From: Imperialibacter sp964351395
GTDB lineage: Bacteria; Bacteroidota; Bacteroidia; Cytophagales; Cyclobacteriaceae
Length of the DNA: 64,000 nucleotides
Assembly (NCBI GenBank): GCA_964351395.1
Contig: CAYGOF010000001.1
Coordinates: 248,001 to 312,000 of the forward strand
Direction: 5' to 3'
Shown: positions 1 through 8,835 of the stretch, one piece after another
How positions within the stretch are numbered: position 1 is the first letter of the stretch
How the letters are laid out: every line of letters begins with the position of its first letter
Program-made: the position numbers and the translations under genes
The notes under the pieces: model-generated
What the model saw: only the letters and a program-made list of their open reading frames with translations
Told to the model about the DNA's origin: nothing
The model's database searches: none

Positions 1-563
1 ACTACCCCGTTTTTGCGCAGCTTAATTCAAGAGACTATCATCTCCATAAAGAAAGAAAAGAGTTTAATCGCGGCGAGTTTTATGCACACCCGGAAAACTT
101 TGACGCGGATTTTCTAAAGTATGCAAAGGAAGCGGAAATTCTTATTGCAGCAGCCTATTGGGATCCTCATGCGCCCACACTGTTTACAAGGGAAAACGCC
201 AACAAAAATGATTTTTCCCTGCGTATAGTAGCGGATATCACATGTGATATTGATGGTTCTATTCCATCTACAAAGAAGCCTTGTACTATCGATGAACCCG
301 TTTATGACTACGATCCAACGCAGGATGCAGTAATGCCGGCTTTCAGCGAGGAAGGAAACATCTCGGTAATGGCCATCGACAATTTGCCTTGTGAGTTACC
401 CCGTGATGCCTCCAACGATTTTGGTAATATGCTGGTCAGCAATGTGCTCCCTCACCTATTCGGGAATGATGAATTCAGTATCATTCAAGATGCATCGATC
501 ACCGAGGACGGCGAACTCACTAGTCGATACCAGTACCTCAAGGATTGGGTAGAAGAAAACTAA
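1..563 (+). CDS. Saccharopine/alanine dehydrogenase-family protein, C-terminal part
   Basis: The reading frame is open from the first bases of the window to the TAA at 561-563, so the N-terminus lies outside. About 186 residues are visible. The segment has the C-terminal pattern of Lys1-type saccharopine dehydrogenase (AlaDH/PNT fold): DITCDIDGSIPST, then a DPVYDYDP-like stretch (here EPVYDYDP), then VMAIDNLPCELPRDAS. In this family the enzyme is an NAD(P)-dependent oxidoreductase acting on lysine/saccharopine. Whether this protein uses saccharopine, alanine or another substrate cannot be told from the fragment. It converges on rho with a shared hairpin terminator between them. The family call is fairly safe; the substrate is inference. 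Confidence 0.7.
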   Translation, partial: YPVFAQLNSRDYHLHKERKEFNRGEFYAHPENFDADFLKYAKEAEILIAAAYWDPHAPTLFTRENANKNDFSLRIVADITCDIDGSIPSTKKPCTIDEPVYDYDPTQDAVMPAFSEEGNISVMAIDNLPCELPRDASNDFGNMLVSNVLPHLFGNDEFSIIQDASITEDGELTSRYQYLKDWVEEN

Positions 564-570
564 AATTTGT

Positions 571-600
571 CAAAAAAAAGAGCGGCTCAAAGCCGCTCCA
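571..600. terminator. Bidirectional hairpin terminator between two convergent genes
   Basis: An 8-bp stem (GAGCGGCT at 580-587 with AGCCGCTC at 591-598) has an A-run on its left side. On the minus strand this gives a hairpin followed by a U-run, suiting rho; on the plus strand it also follows the stop at 563. Confidence 0.7.
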
Positions 601-623
601 TTCATTTACAAGTCTTTCGAATA

Positions 624-2324
624 TTATCCATTCATGGAAATCAGGAACTCAGCATTGTTTTGGGTGCCCTTCATCTTATCGAGCAAGAATTCCATCGCCT
701 CCTGAGAGGTCATGTCGGACATATACTTTCGAAGAATCCACACTTTAGACAGTTCGTCCTTCTCCATAAGAAGATCTTCCCTACGGGTACCTGAAGCAGG
801 TACGTCGATCGCAGGGTAAACACGCTTATTAGACAACTTGCGATCAAGCTGCAATTCCATGTTACCAGTTCCTTTGAATTCCTCAAAGATAACTTCATCC
901 ATTTTGGAGCCAGTTTCAATCAATGCAGTGGCAATAATCGTCAGCGAACCACCATGTTCAACATTTCTTGCGGCTCCAAAGAATCTCTTTGGTTTATGCA
1001 GCGCATTAGCATCCACACCACCAGAGAGTATTTTGCCTGATGAAGGAACTACGGTGTTGTAGGCCCTGGCCAAACGAGTGATTGAATCAAGAAGGATCAC
1101 AACATCGTGACCACACTCTACCATTCTTTTTGCTTTCTCAAGCACTATACTTGCCACCTTCACGTGACGGTCGGCTTGCTCATCGAAAGTTGATGAAATT
1201 ACCTCCGCATGCACACTACGAGCCATGTCGGTTACTTCTTCAGGACGTTCGTCAATCAGAAGAATGATTAGGTAAATTTCAGGATGATTTTCTGTGATCG
1301 CATTGGCAATTTGCTTCAGAAGTACTGTTTTACCAGTCTTAGGCTGTGCCACAATCATTCCACGCTGTCCTTTTCCAATTGGAGCAAACAAGTCGAGAAT
1401 TCTGGCAGAATAATGATCGGGTCTCTTTGGTGAGCTCAACCTAATTTTTTCTTCCGGGAAAAGTGGGGTCAAGTATTCGAATGATACTCTATCGCGAATT
1501 TCCTCTGTGGTTTTACCGTTAACGGTTTCAACCCTAAGCAGCGCAAAGTACTTCTCACCTTCTTTTGGCGGCCTGATTTGACCCTTGACAGAATCTCCGG
1601 TTTTCAAACCAAAAAGCTTGATCTGAGAAGGAGACACATAAATATCGTCAGGGCTTGCCAAGTAATTGTAATCGGGAGAGCGAAGGAAGCCGTAGCCGTC
1701 CTGCATAATTTCTAATACCCCTTCGTTGACAATGATGCCATCGAATTCTTTGATATTAGTATTGTAATTTCTTTTTGGCTTGAATTGACGCGGTTCTCTT
1801 GGCTCACCTCTTTCCTCGCGGCTTTTTGAATCATCACGAGCGTCGCCTTTATTATCAGAAGAACCTTCTTTTTCGTCCTTTTTTTCGTCCATTACCTCTT
1901 CTTTCACTGATTCGGTAACTTCATCCATTTCAAGGTTAAACGACTGCAGAAGCTCGTCTGCATTAACATTCTTCTTTGGTTTGCTCTCGGGTGCCTCGTC
2001 TCTCGTTTTGACGGGATCTTTAGCTACCACATTTTCGCGACGAATCTTCGGTTTGTTATTCGGCCTTCTGTCATCCTCTCTACGCGGCTTGGCAGGTTTT
2101 GGCTTTTCCTCCTCTACATTTTCAACCGCAGCAGGTGCTGGTGCGTTCGTATCGGATTTTCTTATTTTTGTTACTTCTTCCTCTGGCATAATTGCTTGCT
2201 GATCGAGGATTTTGTAGACTAATTCCTGTTTTGCAGCTTTTTTAAAGTTGGGAACTCCAAGTTTTTCTGCGATGTCTTTTAATTCTGAAAGAAGACGGAC
2301 ATTAAGGTCGTCAATGCTGTACAT
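624..2324 (-). CDS. rho: Transcription termination factor Rho
   Basis: Hexameric RNA-dependent ATPase/helicase that ends transcription at Rho-dependent sites. The 566-residue product starts with a SAP-like Rho-N domain (residues 1-45, MYSIDDLNVRLLSELKDIA). A highly charged, low-complexity insert follows (about 50-190, rich in K, E, D and R), which is usual in Bacteroidota Rho. Then come the cold-shock-type RNA-binding domain (about 200-275, GYGFLRSPDYNYLASPDDIY) and the RecA-like ATPase. Walker A is QPKTGKT at 327-333, and DEQADRHVKVA and LLLDSITRLARAYN are the usual downstream motifs. The ATG at 2322-2324 gives the full Rho-N domain. The gene is monocistronic as far as visible. A weak TATAATTG element on the minus strand at 2448-2455, with TTG 20 bp further upstream, may be its promoter. 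Confidence 0.97.
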   Translation of the reverse strand: MYSIDDLNVRLLSELKDIAEKLGVPNFKKAAKQELVYKILDQQAIMPEEEVTKIRKSDTNAPAPAAVENVEEEKPKPAKPRREDDRRPNNKPKIRRENVVAKDPVKTRDEAPESKPKKNVNADELLQSFNLEMDEVTESVKEEVMDEKKDEKEGSSDNKGDARDDSKSREERGEPREPRQFKPKRNYNTNIKEFDGIIVNEGVLEIMQDGYGFLRSPDYNYLASPDDIYVSPSQIKLFGLKTGDSVKGQIRPPKEGEKYFALLRVETVNGKTTEEIRDRVSFEYLTPLFPEEKIRLSSPKRPDHYSARILDLFAPIGKGQRGMIVAQPKTGKTVLLKQIANAITENHPEIYLIILLIDERPEEVTDMARSVHAEVISSTFDEQADRHVKVASIVLEKAKRMVECGHDVVILLDSITRLARAYNTVVPSSGKILSGGVDANALHKPKRFFGAARNVEHGGSLTIIATALIETGSKMDEVIFEEFKGTGNMELQLDRKLSNKRVYPAIDVPASGTRREDLLMEKDELSKVWILRKYMSDMTSQEAMEFLLDKMKGTQNNAEFLISMNG

Positions 2325-2557
2325 AAACTATGAATTGAGATAGTAATATTCTAAATGAGTGGTTACAAAAAAAGGTCGTGATTCTATTCCGTTAAAAACA
2401 ATGTTGATAATTAGAAGCGGCCTGAAGGTTGTCGGGAAATGACGCCGCAATTATATGCGATGCGTTCATTAATAACAAGCAATTGATGAAAAAAGACCGA
2501 TGGAGACACAAGAGAATTTAAGCTGGATTGCGCCTGAATATTTCTTTGTAAATCTCT

Positions 2558-2565
2558 TACTTTTG
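2558..2565 (+). promoter_or_regulatory. -7 element (TACTTTTG) of serS
   Basis: TACTTTTG matches the Bacteroidota -7 consensus TAnnTTTG and lies 22 bp before the serS ATG. No good TTTG -33 box was found at 19-21 bp, so this is a partial promoter match. Confidence 0.5.
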
Positions 2566-2587
2566 CAAACTTAACTAATTAGGCATA

Positions 2588-3862
2588 ATGTTACAAGTTT
2601 CTGAGATCCGTGCTAATAGAGAAAAGGTTTTTGCAGGCCTTAAGAAAAGAGGACTGAAAGACCTCGAAGAAAAAATCGACGAGGTGCTCGCCCTGGACGA
2701 CAAACGAAAAGCACTGAAAACTGACATGGACGAGGCATTGGCCGAAGCCAATCAGCTGGCCAAGCAAATAGGTCAACTCATGCAAAGTGGCCAAAAAGCT
2801 GAAGCAGAAAAGATCAAGTCACGTACAGCTGAGCTCAAAGAAACTTCTAAGCAGCTTGGTAGTGAACTCGAATCGACAGAGGCAACACTGACCGACAAGC
2901 TTTATGAACTGCCCAATGTGCCGCACGAAAGTGTGCCTGAGGGTAGAACAGCCGACGACAATGAGGTAGTATTTCAGGTAGGTACATTACCAAAGCTTTC
3001 CGAAAATGCCAAGCCGCATTGGGACTTAATAAAGGAATACGACATTATTGACTTTGACCTGGGCATTAAAATAACTGGCGCGGGATTTCCAGTATACAAA
3101 AAACAAGGGGCCCGCATGGTAAGGGCATTAATCAACTATTTCCTGGATCAGGCGCTTGATGCGGGCTATTTGGAAATGCGTCCACCAATAGTAGTCAACA
3201 AAGAGTCCGGCTATGGCACAGGCCAACTTCCTGATAAGGAAGGCCAGATGTACCACGCCACAGCGGATGACCTCTACCTTATACCAACCGCAGAAGTTCC
3301 CATTACCAATCTCTACAGAGACGTTATAGTAGGTGATGAAGACCTCCCCATTAAAAATGTAGGCTATACACCATGCTTTAGAAGAGAAGCTGGAAGTTGG
3401 GGAGCTCATGTGCGGGGGCTTAACCGACTCCACCAGTTTGACAAAGTAGAGATCGTTCAGATTACTACGCCAGATAAGTCATATGAGGCACTTGACGGAA
3501 TGAAAAATCATGTAGAGCGATTGATCAAAAACCTTGAGTTGCCGTATCGCATTTTAAGGCTATGTGGTGGCGACATGGGATTTACGTCGGCATTGACTTA
3601 TGACTTTGAAGTTTACTCGGCTGCACAAAAGAAATGGCTGGAGGTAAGCTCAGTTTCCAACTTTGAGACTTTCCAGTCCAATCGCTTAAAGCTGCGTAGA
3701 AAGGTAGATAAAAAAACAGAGCTACTGCACACACTAAATGGTAGTGCACTAGCGCTGCCCAGGATATTGGCAGCCTTACTTGAGAATAATCAGACGGCAG
3801 ATGGCATAAAAATTCCCAAAGTGCTGGTCCCTTATACAGGTTTTAACATGATCAAAAAATAA
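2588..3862 (+). CDS. serS: Seryl-tRNA synthetase
   Basis: Class II aminoacyl-tRNA synthetase that charges tRNA-Ser (and tRNA-Sec where present) with serine. The 424 residues match the usual bacterial length. An N-terminal coiled-coil arm spans about residues 25-110 (alternating K/E/L/A, many heptads) and binds the long variable arm of tRNA-Ser. The catalytic core carries class II motif 2 near residue 263 (CFRREAGSWGAHVRGLNRLH) and motif 3 near 385-400 (SALALPRILAALLENNQ). The ATG at 2588 begins MLQVSEIRANREKV, the standard SerRS start. It is followed at once by a hairpin terminator and is therefore probably a single-gene unit. Confidence 0.97.
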   Translation: MLQVSEIRANREKVFAGLKKRGLKDLEEKIDEVLALDDKRKALKTDMDEALAEANQLAKQIGQLMQSGQKAEAEKIKSRTAELKETSKQLGSELESTEATLTDKLYELPNVPHESVPEGRTADDNEVVFQVGTLPKLSENAKPHWDLIKEYDIIDFDLGIKITGAGFPVYKKQGARMVRALINYFLDQALDAGYLEMRPPIVVNKESGYGTGQLPDKEGQMYHATADDLYLIPTAEVPITNLYRDVIVGDEDLPIKNVGYTPCFRREAGSWGAHVRGLNRLHQFDKVEIVQITTPDKSYEALDGMKNHVERLIKNLELPYRILRLCGGDMGFTSALTYDFEVYSAAQKKWLEVSSVSNFETFQSNRLKLRRKVDKKTELLHTLNGSALALPRILAALLENNQTADGIKIPKVLVPYTGFNMIKK

Positions 3863-3873
3863 ATCGCTTGACC

Positions 3874-3905
3874 AAGCCTGAGACTAACGTTTCAGGCTTT
3901 TTTTA
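3874..3905 (+). terminator. Rho-independent terminator of serS
   Basis: Perfect 8-bp stem AAGCCTGA (3874-3881) / TCAGGCTT (3892-3899), followed by an uninterrupted T-run to 3905. Confidence 0.85.
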
Positions 3906-3924
3906 TTTATAAAACACATTAGCT

Positions 3925-6063
3925 ATGAGAAAAACATTGACGTTTATTGCGTTGGCCGCTGTAACTAGCTACTGCTCAGAACCAGCAAAAGAACAGGCCA
4001 TCGTTTATCCAGTTACAGAAAAGGTGGCGCAGGTTGACGACTACTTTGGCACTGAGGTAGAAGACCCTTACCGCTGGTTGGAAAACGATACATCGGCCGC
4101 CACTGCTAATTGGGTTGAATCGGAGAATAATGTAACATTCGGCTACCTGAATAATATTGACTTTCGTGAGGCTGTAAAGGCACGGCTAACGAAACTATGG
4201 GATTATGAAAAAGTATATGCTCCATTCAAGCGGGGTGGCTATTTCTATTTTTACAAAAATGATGGGTTGCAAAATCAAAACATCCTTTATCGGGTAAAAA
4301 ACCTTGGCGATGAGCCAGAAGAATTTCTCAACCCAAACACATTTTCTGCTGACGGCACCATTTCTTTGGCCGGACTAAGCTTCTCGAAAGATGGATCAAT
4401 GGCAGGGATGCTTTTATCTGATGGTGGCTCAGACTGGCGCAAGGGCGTTCTTTTTGATACGGAAACGAAAGAAATTGTTGGTGATACGCTAAGAGACCTG
4501 AAATTTACCGGATTGTCGTGGAAAGGAAATGAAGGAGTTTACTACAGCAGTTATGACAAACCAAAAGATGGAAGTGTACTTTCAGGTAAAACACAACATC
4601 ACAAGCTCTATTTCCACCAACTAGGTAAATCTCAAAATACAGACCAGCTGATTCTAGGTAGCTCTGATTTTCCAAGAAGATATATAAGTGCCAATCTTAC
4701 GGAAGACGAACGTTTTTTAGTGATTTCTGCCTCAGTTAGCACCACAGGGAACGAACTGTATATACAAGACCTCAGCGTTCCAAATAGCCCGATAAAGCCC
4801 ATCGTAGACAACGTAGAGAAAGATCACTATGTGATTGACAACGATGGTGAAACGCTATTCATTTTCACCAACCTGGGCGCCCCTAACAACAAAATTGTAA
4901 AAACGTCATTTGCTAACCCAACACCGGAGACTTGGGAAGACGTCATTCCTGAGTCAGATAATGTGCTGAGCGCAGGCACAGCAGGAAAAAAGTTCTTCGC
5001 AAAATACCTGGTCGATGCCAAGTCTTCAATCAAGCAATATAACAGGCAAGGTAAGCTGGAACGAGAAGTTGAATTGCCGGGCATCGGCAGCGTATATGGT
5101 TTTGGTGGTGAAGAAGAAGACACTGATTTTTATTACACTTTCACTTCATTTACCTACCCCAGCTCTATTTTTTCTTACAATATCGCTTCAGGCGAATCTA
5201 CATTATACCAGCAGCCGGAAGTTGATTTTAACCCAGAAGATTATACCACTGAACAGGTGTTCTTCGCTAGCAAGGATGGCACAAAAATTCCGATGTTCAT
5301 TACCTATAAAAAAGGCTTGGAAAAAAACGGTAAAAATCCCACCTATCTGTATAGTTATGGAGGCTTCAATATCAGCATGACACCAAGCTTCAGCGTGTCA
5401 CGAATTATATGGCTTGAAAATGGAGGCATTTACGCTCAACCGAGCATCCGTGGAGGGGGTGAGTACGGCGAAGAGTGGCACCTGGCCGGCACAAAAATGA
5501 AAAAACAAAATGTGTTTGACGACTTCATCGGCGCCGCTGAATACCTCATCAAAGAAGGATATACGAGCAGCGATTACCTTGCTATAGCCGGCGGTTCCAA
5601 CGGTGGTCTTCTTGTTGGAGCTACCATGACGCAACGTCCCGAACTTTTCAAAGTAGCACTACCTGCTGTTGGCGTAATGGACATGCTTAGGTACCACACA
5701 TTTACAGCCGGTGCCGGTTGGGCATATGATTATGGCACTTCGGAGGAGTCGGAAGAAATGTTTAAGTACATCCTTGCTTATTCACCAGTCCACAATGTGA
5801 AAGAAGGTGTACAATACCCAGCCACTTTAGTGACTACAGCCGATCATGATGATAGAGTTGTTCCGGCTCATTCCTTTAAATTTGCTGCAGAACTTCAAGC
5901 CAAGCAGGCAGGCGACAATCCTGTGCTTATCAGAATAGCAACTAGAGCCGGACATGGCGCGGGCAAACCAACTACCAAAATCATCGAAGAAGCCGCCGAT
6001 ATCTATTCATTCACATGGTACAACATGGGCGTAATGCCGGAGCTGGCAAAAAAAGCAATGTGA
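3925..6063 (+). CDS. Prolyl oligopeptidase family serine peptidase (S9A), exported
   Basis: Serine peptidase that cleaves short peptides after proline. The 712-residue product has an N-terminal hydrophobic segment (residues 3-16) and a Cys at 17. The -1 residue is Tyr (TSYC), so the lipobox is poor; it could be a lipoprotein or a soluble periplasmic protein. Residues about 30-90 and 430-712 form the alpha/beta-hydrolase part, and residues about 95-420 the seven-bladed propeller. The catalytic serine is S558 in GGSNGG, the acid lies in DHDDRV (640-645) and the histidine is H677 in RAGHGAG. Spacing and order are as in porcine prolyl oligopeptidase. The gene lies between two terminators, so it is probably transcribed alone; I see no clear promoter in the 20 bp after the serS terminator. 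Confidence 0.93.
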   Translation: MRKTLTFIALAAVTSYCSEPAKEQAIVYPVTEKVAQVDDYFGTEVEDPYRWLENDTSAATANWVESENNVTFGYLNNIDFREAVKARLTKLWDYEKVYAPFKRGGYFYFYKNDGLQNQNILYRVKNLGDEPEEFLNPNTFSADGTISLAGLSFSKDGSMAGMLLSDGGSDWRKGVLFDTETKEIVGDTLRDLKFTGLSWKGNEGVYYSSYDKPKDGSVLSGKTQHHKLYFHQLGKSQNTDQLILGSSDFPRRYISANLTEDERFLVISASVSTTGNELYIQDLSVPNSPIKPIVDNVEKDHYVIDNDGETLFIFTNLGAPNNKIVKTSFANPTPETWEDVIPESDNVLSAGTAGKKFFAKYLVDAKSSIKQYNRQGKLEREVELPGIGSVYGFGGEEEDTDFYYTFTSFTYPSSIFSYNIASGESTLYQQPEVDFNPEDYTTEQVFFASKDGTKIPMFITYKKGLEKNGKNPTYLYSYGGFNISMTPSFSVSRIIWLENGGIYAQPSIRGGGEYGEEWHLAGTKMKKQNVFDDFIGAAEYLIKEGYTSSDYLAIAGGSNGGLLVGATMTQRPELFKVALPAVGVMDMLRYHTFTAGAGWAYDYGTSEESEEMFKYILAYSPVHNVKEGVQYPATLVTTADHDDRVVPAHSFKFAAELQAKQAGDNPVLIRIATRAGHGAGKPTTKIIEEAADIYSFTWYNMGVMPELAKKAM

Positions 6064-6084
6064 TGCCTACATTGTTAAAATAAC

Positions 6085-6113
6085 AAGAAAGGGCCGAATA
6101 GCCCTTTCTTTGA
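6085..6113 (+). terminator. Rho-independent terminator of the prolyl oligopeptidase gene
   Basis: Perfect 10-bp stem AAGAAAGGGC (6085-6094) / GCCCTTTCTT (6101-6110) with a 6-nt loop and a short T-rich tail. Confidence 0.85.
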
Positions 6114-6165
6114 TTTATACAGGCAGTCTGGTCATGGCATTTGAATAACTAACTATCTACGAACA

Positions 6166-6618
6166 ATGAGTGACGTGTACATCAGAGAAGGGCTTATCGA
6201 GGACTTACCACAAGTGCTTGAGCTGATTAAAGAATTGGCGGCCTATGAAAAAGCACTTAACGAAGTCGAGAATACGGTGGACCGAATGAAAGTTGATGGC
6301 TTTGGAGCGTACCCAGTTTTTGGGTTCTTTGTTGCGGAAAAAAACAATATCATAATCGGGATCTCTCTTTACTATTATCGCTATTCCACCTGGAAGGGCA
6401 AGCGCTTGTACCTTGAGGACATTGTTGTAACTCAAGCCGAGAGAGGTAATGGCATCGGAAAACTATTGTTTGATGCTACCATTCAAAAAGCCAAAGAAAC
6501 CAAATGTACAGGAATGATGTGGCAGGTCCTTGATTGGAATGAGCCAGCTATCAACTTCTATAAAAAATATGGTGCCCGATTTGACAACGGTTGGCTCAAT
6601 TGCCACCTTGAGTTTTAA
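6166..6618 (+). CDS. GNAT family N-acetyltransferase
   Basis: 150-residue acetyl-CoA-dependent acetyltransferase. The acetyl-CoA pyrophosphate-binding motif A is seen as RGNGIGKLLF near residues 94-103, preceded by the beta-strand LYLEDIVV and followed by WNEPAINFYKKYGA, the usual motif B. Length and motif spacing resemble the diamine/spermidine N-acetyltransferase (SSAT-like) branch, where polyamines or thialysine are substrates, but the substrate here is not proven. The ATG at 6166 gives a standard N-terminus (MSDVYIREGLIEDLPQVL). It stands alone between the terminator at 6085-6113 and the convergent gene at 6713. Confidence 0.88.
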   Translation: MSDVYIREGLIEDLPQVLELIKELAAYEKALNEVENTVDRMKVDGFGAYPVFGFFVAEKNNIIIGISLYYYRYSTWKGKRLYLEDIVVTQAERGNGIGKLLFDATIQKAKETKCTGMMWQVLDWNEPAINFYKKYGARFDNGWLNCHLEF

Positions 6619-6712
6619 CTGCTATAGCCACTATTCTACTTTGTCCGTCCAGTTGACAACAAAACTCGGTAAAAAATATGCAGACAATTAAAAAATCGCT
6701 TCTTAGAATGGA

Positions 6713-7018
6713 CTAATCGACCTGTTCCATCAAGGTTCTAAATGCCACATGCTTGTCTTTGTATCTCTGCATATGGGCCTGAACCAACGCTGGAGCATCT
6801 GTTTCAAGGTAATTGTTGACCTGCTTCACTGTAGCGGCGAAAAATTGCACGCTGTAAGTGGTGCTACCATCTCCCTCATCGTGAAGCAACTTGAAGATCT
6901 TACTTTCAAGAAATTTTCCAGTCGCCATTACATTGGGTATGTGGGTAGACTTTATCCAATGCAGCCACTCCTCTTCCACAACCGTTTCTATATTGACCGT
7001 CACGTTATATAATACCAT
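6713..7018 (-). CDS. DUF4286 family protein
   Basis: 101-residue small cytoplasmic protein without signal peptide or membrane segment. The start MVLYNVTVNIETVVEEEWLHW and the VMATGKF and YKDKHVAFRTLME stretches match the DUF4286 family, a ferredoxin-like/dimeric alpha-beta barrel type fold that is common in Bacteroidota and has no known function. It is transcribed away from the carotenoid gene at 7123, with about 100 bp between the start codons. Confidence 0.8.
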   Translation of the reverse strand: MVLYNVTVNIETVVEEEWLHWIKSTHIPNVMATGKFLESKIFKLLHDEGDGSTTYSVQFFAATVKQVNNYLETDAPALVQAHMQRYKDKHVAFRTLMEQVD

Positions 7019-7109
7019 AATTACATCCTTTTTTGAGGAGATCTTTCAAACAAGTTTGCAAATTCTGGCATATTTTCAAACCAAACAAGCGGAGCGAAGT
7101 TTACCTTCT

Positions 7110-7117
7110 TAACTTTG
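7110..7117 (+). promoter_or_regulatory. -7 element (TAACTTTG) directly before a carotenoid gene
   Basis: TAACTTTG fits the Bacteroidota TAnnTTTG -7 consensus and ends only 5 bp before the ATG at 7123. If it is used, the transcript would start at or within a few bases of the start codon. No matching TTTG -33 box was found. Confidence 0.4.
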
Positions 7118-7122
7118 ACGAA

Positions 7123-7746
7123 ATGAGCGACAGCAGCAAGGCAGGGTGGGCTATAATCGTGCTACACTTAGTAGGCACGGTTGGTATGCTTTTACCAGAG
7201 TGGGCACCACTAATGAAACAGCTGACTCCACTTAATCTATTAATAGTCGCCACCTTAGTGATCGTTTTTCAACGAAATAAAACTACCTCATTTTATGCCT
7301 ATGCCCTTCTATGTTTTCTAATTGCTTTTGTTTGTGAAGTAGTCGGTGTTCATACGGGATGGCCATTTGGTAGTTATGAATATGGCGCTACGCTGGGCGA
7401 AAAGGTATTTGGAGTCCCCATTCTGATAGGAGTCAATTGGCTTGTCCTCGTATTATGTTCGGCCTCTATTACCCAAAAGGTGGGCAATAAGTGGTTAGCA
7501 GCGTTGCTGGGAGCTGGTTTGATGGTAGCCCTGGATCTATTGATGGAACCAGTAGCAATTATGTCAGACTATTGGATATGGCATAGCCCGAACATACCAC
7601 TCGAAAATTATGTGAGTTGGGGTGTGTTGGCTTTCTTTTTACACGTTATTTTACACCAATTCAATTTCAATAAAGAAAATGAGGTTGATAGATATGTTTT
7701 TGCTTCGCAGGGATTCTTCTTTGTGATGCTCAACTTACTGGCTTAG
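7123..7746 (+). CDS. Carotenoid biosynthesis membrane protein (DUF422, CruF-like)
   Basis: 207-residue polytopic membrane protein with about 6-7 hydrophobic segments. Characterised members of this family (CruF) hydrate the 1',2' double bond of acyclic or C50 carotenoids. The family pattern is visible in EVVGVHTGWPFGSYEY, GVPILIGVNW and ALDLLMEPVA. I chose the ATG at 7123 over an in-frame ATG at 7033. The upstream 30 residues are charged and unlike the family, and a TAnnTTTG promoter element lies between the two starts. The gene is followed by the CarH-like regulator 93 bp downstream and sits beside the crt operon, so a role in carotenoid synthesis is likely. The exact reaction is inference. 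Confidence 0.85.
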   Translation: MSDSSKAGWAIIVLHLVGTVGMLLPEWAPLMKQLTPLNLLIVATLVIVFQRNKTTSFYAYALLCFLIAFVCEVVGVHTGWPFGSYEYGATLGEKVFGVPILIGVNWLVLVLCSASITQKVGNKWLAALLGAGLMVALDLLMEPVAIMSDYWIWHSPNIPLENYVSWGVLAFFLHVILHQFNFNKENEVDRYVFASQGFFFVMLNLLA

Positions 7747-7839
7747 TGAAATTTGCCAAACATTTTAATGGACTTCCAGTTTAGTAGACAGCAACCCTGA
7801 AAATCAGGTGAATGCATAAGCTGCGAAAAAGAAAATTAC

Positions 7840-8730
7840 GTGAGTAACTATTCTATAAAAGATCTTGAACATCTGTCGGGAATCAAAGCCCACACGATCC
7901 GTATTTGGGAACAACGCTACAATTTCATCAAGCCAAGTAGGTCCGATACCAACATAAGAAATTATGATGATCTTGACTTGAAATTGATCCTTAATGTGTC
8001 GCTATTAAAAGACAATGGATTTAAAATATCACGTATCGCAGAAATGAGTGCTCAGGAAATAGCAGAGGAAGTACTGTTATTGACTGAGAAGCAACTTCGT
8101 TTTCCTGAGCAAATCCATGCACTTACGGTCGCAATGATCGACATGGACGAAGAACGGTTTGAGCGAATCATGTCCTCCAATATTCTAAAATTGGGATTCG
8201 AAAAAACCATGATGAATATCGTATACCCATTCCTAAGTAAGATTGGGATTCTATGGCAAACTGGAAGCATCAATCCAGCTCAGGAACACTTTATTACTAA
8301 CCTGATCCGCCAGAAACTTATCGTCGCCATCGACGGCCAATATTCATCGCAACAAAGCAACGGCACGAAATACATCCTCTATCTTCCTGAAGGGGAACTG
8401 CATGAGTTAAGCATATTATTTGCTGACTATGTGATCAGGTCGAGGAACAATAGAAGTATTTATCTTGGCCAATCTCTGCCTTTACAGGATCTTGTATCTG
8501 TTTACAACTTACACAAGCCAAAATATATCCTTTCTATACTCACGTCTGTGCCTGGAACAGATCAGATTCAAGCTTATGTTGATAAACTATCTGCACTTTT
8601 TCCAGAATCCACTTTATTGTTTTCTGGCTATCAGGTAATAGGTCAGGACATTCAGGCGCCAGAAAATGTAGTTCTGTTCACCCGGTCTGATCAGATCATC
8701 GATTTCGTAGAAGAACACAGCCGGTCCTAA
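7840..8730 (+). CDS. MerR-family regulator with cobalamin-photoreceptor motifs (CarH/LitR-like)
   Basis: 296-residue regulator starting with GTG. Residues 1-72 are a MerR winged-helix DNA-binding domain (YSIKDLEHLSGIKAHTIRIW). Residues about 85-165 form the helical bundle that caps cobalamin in CarH. It carries the signature W-x9-E-H: W139, E149 and H150 (WQTGSINPAQEH). The C-terminal part (about 175-290) is a B12-binding Rossmann-like domain, with H188 in GELHELS as candidate lower axial ligand. In known CarH/LitR proteins, adenosylcobalamin lets the dark tetramer repress carotenoid genes, and light releases it. The start of the canonical ExHxxG motif is kept (E186, H188), but its Gly is Ser here. 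The gene has its own terminator and precedes the sigma factor gene. Light control is inferred. Confidence 0.85.
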   Translation: MSNYSIKDLEHLSGIKAHTIRIWEQRYNFIKPSRSDTNIRNYDDLDLKLILNVSLLKDNGFKISRIAEMSAQEIAEEVLLLTEKQLRFPEQIHALTVAMIDMDEERFERIMSSNILKLGFEKTMMNIVYPFLSKIGILWQTGSINPAQEHFITNLIRQKLIVAIDGQYSSQQSNGTKYILYLPEGELHELSILFADYVIRSRNNRSIYLGQSLPLQDLVSVYNLHKPKYILSILTSVPGTDQIQAYVDKLSALFPESTLLFSGYQVIGQDIQAPENVVLFTRSDQIIDFVEEHSRS

Positions 8731-8742
8731 CTGGCTGTTTTT
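8717..8742 (+). terminator. Terminator of the MerR-family regulator gene
   Basis: 9-bp stem ACAGCCGGT (8717-8725) / ACTGGCTGT (8730-8738) with one G-T wobble and a 4-nt loop, then a T-run. It overlaps the stop codon. Confidence 0.7.
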
Positions 8743-8835
8743 CAACTAAAAAGGCCCTCCAGCTCGATTTTACGCACTATTTATTGATCTGCAGACATCA
8801 CAAATTTGTCGGTGGCATATACTGGCAAAATATTT

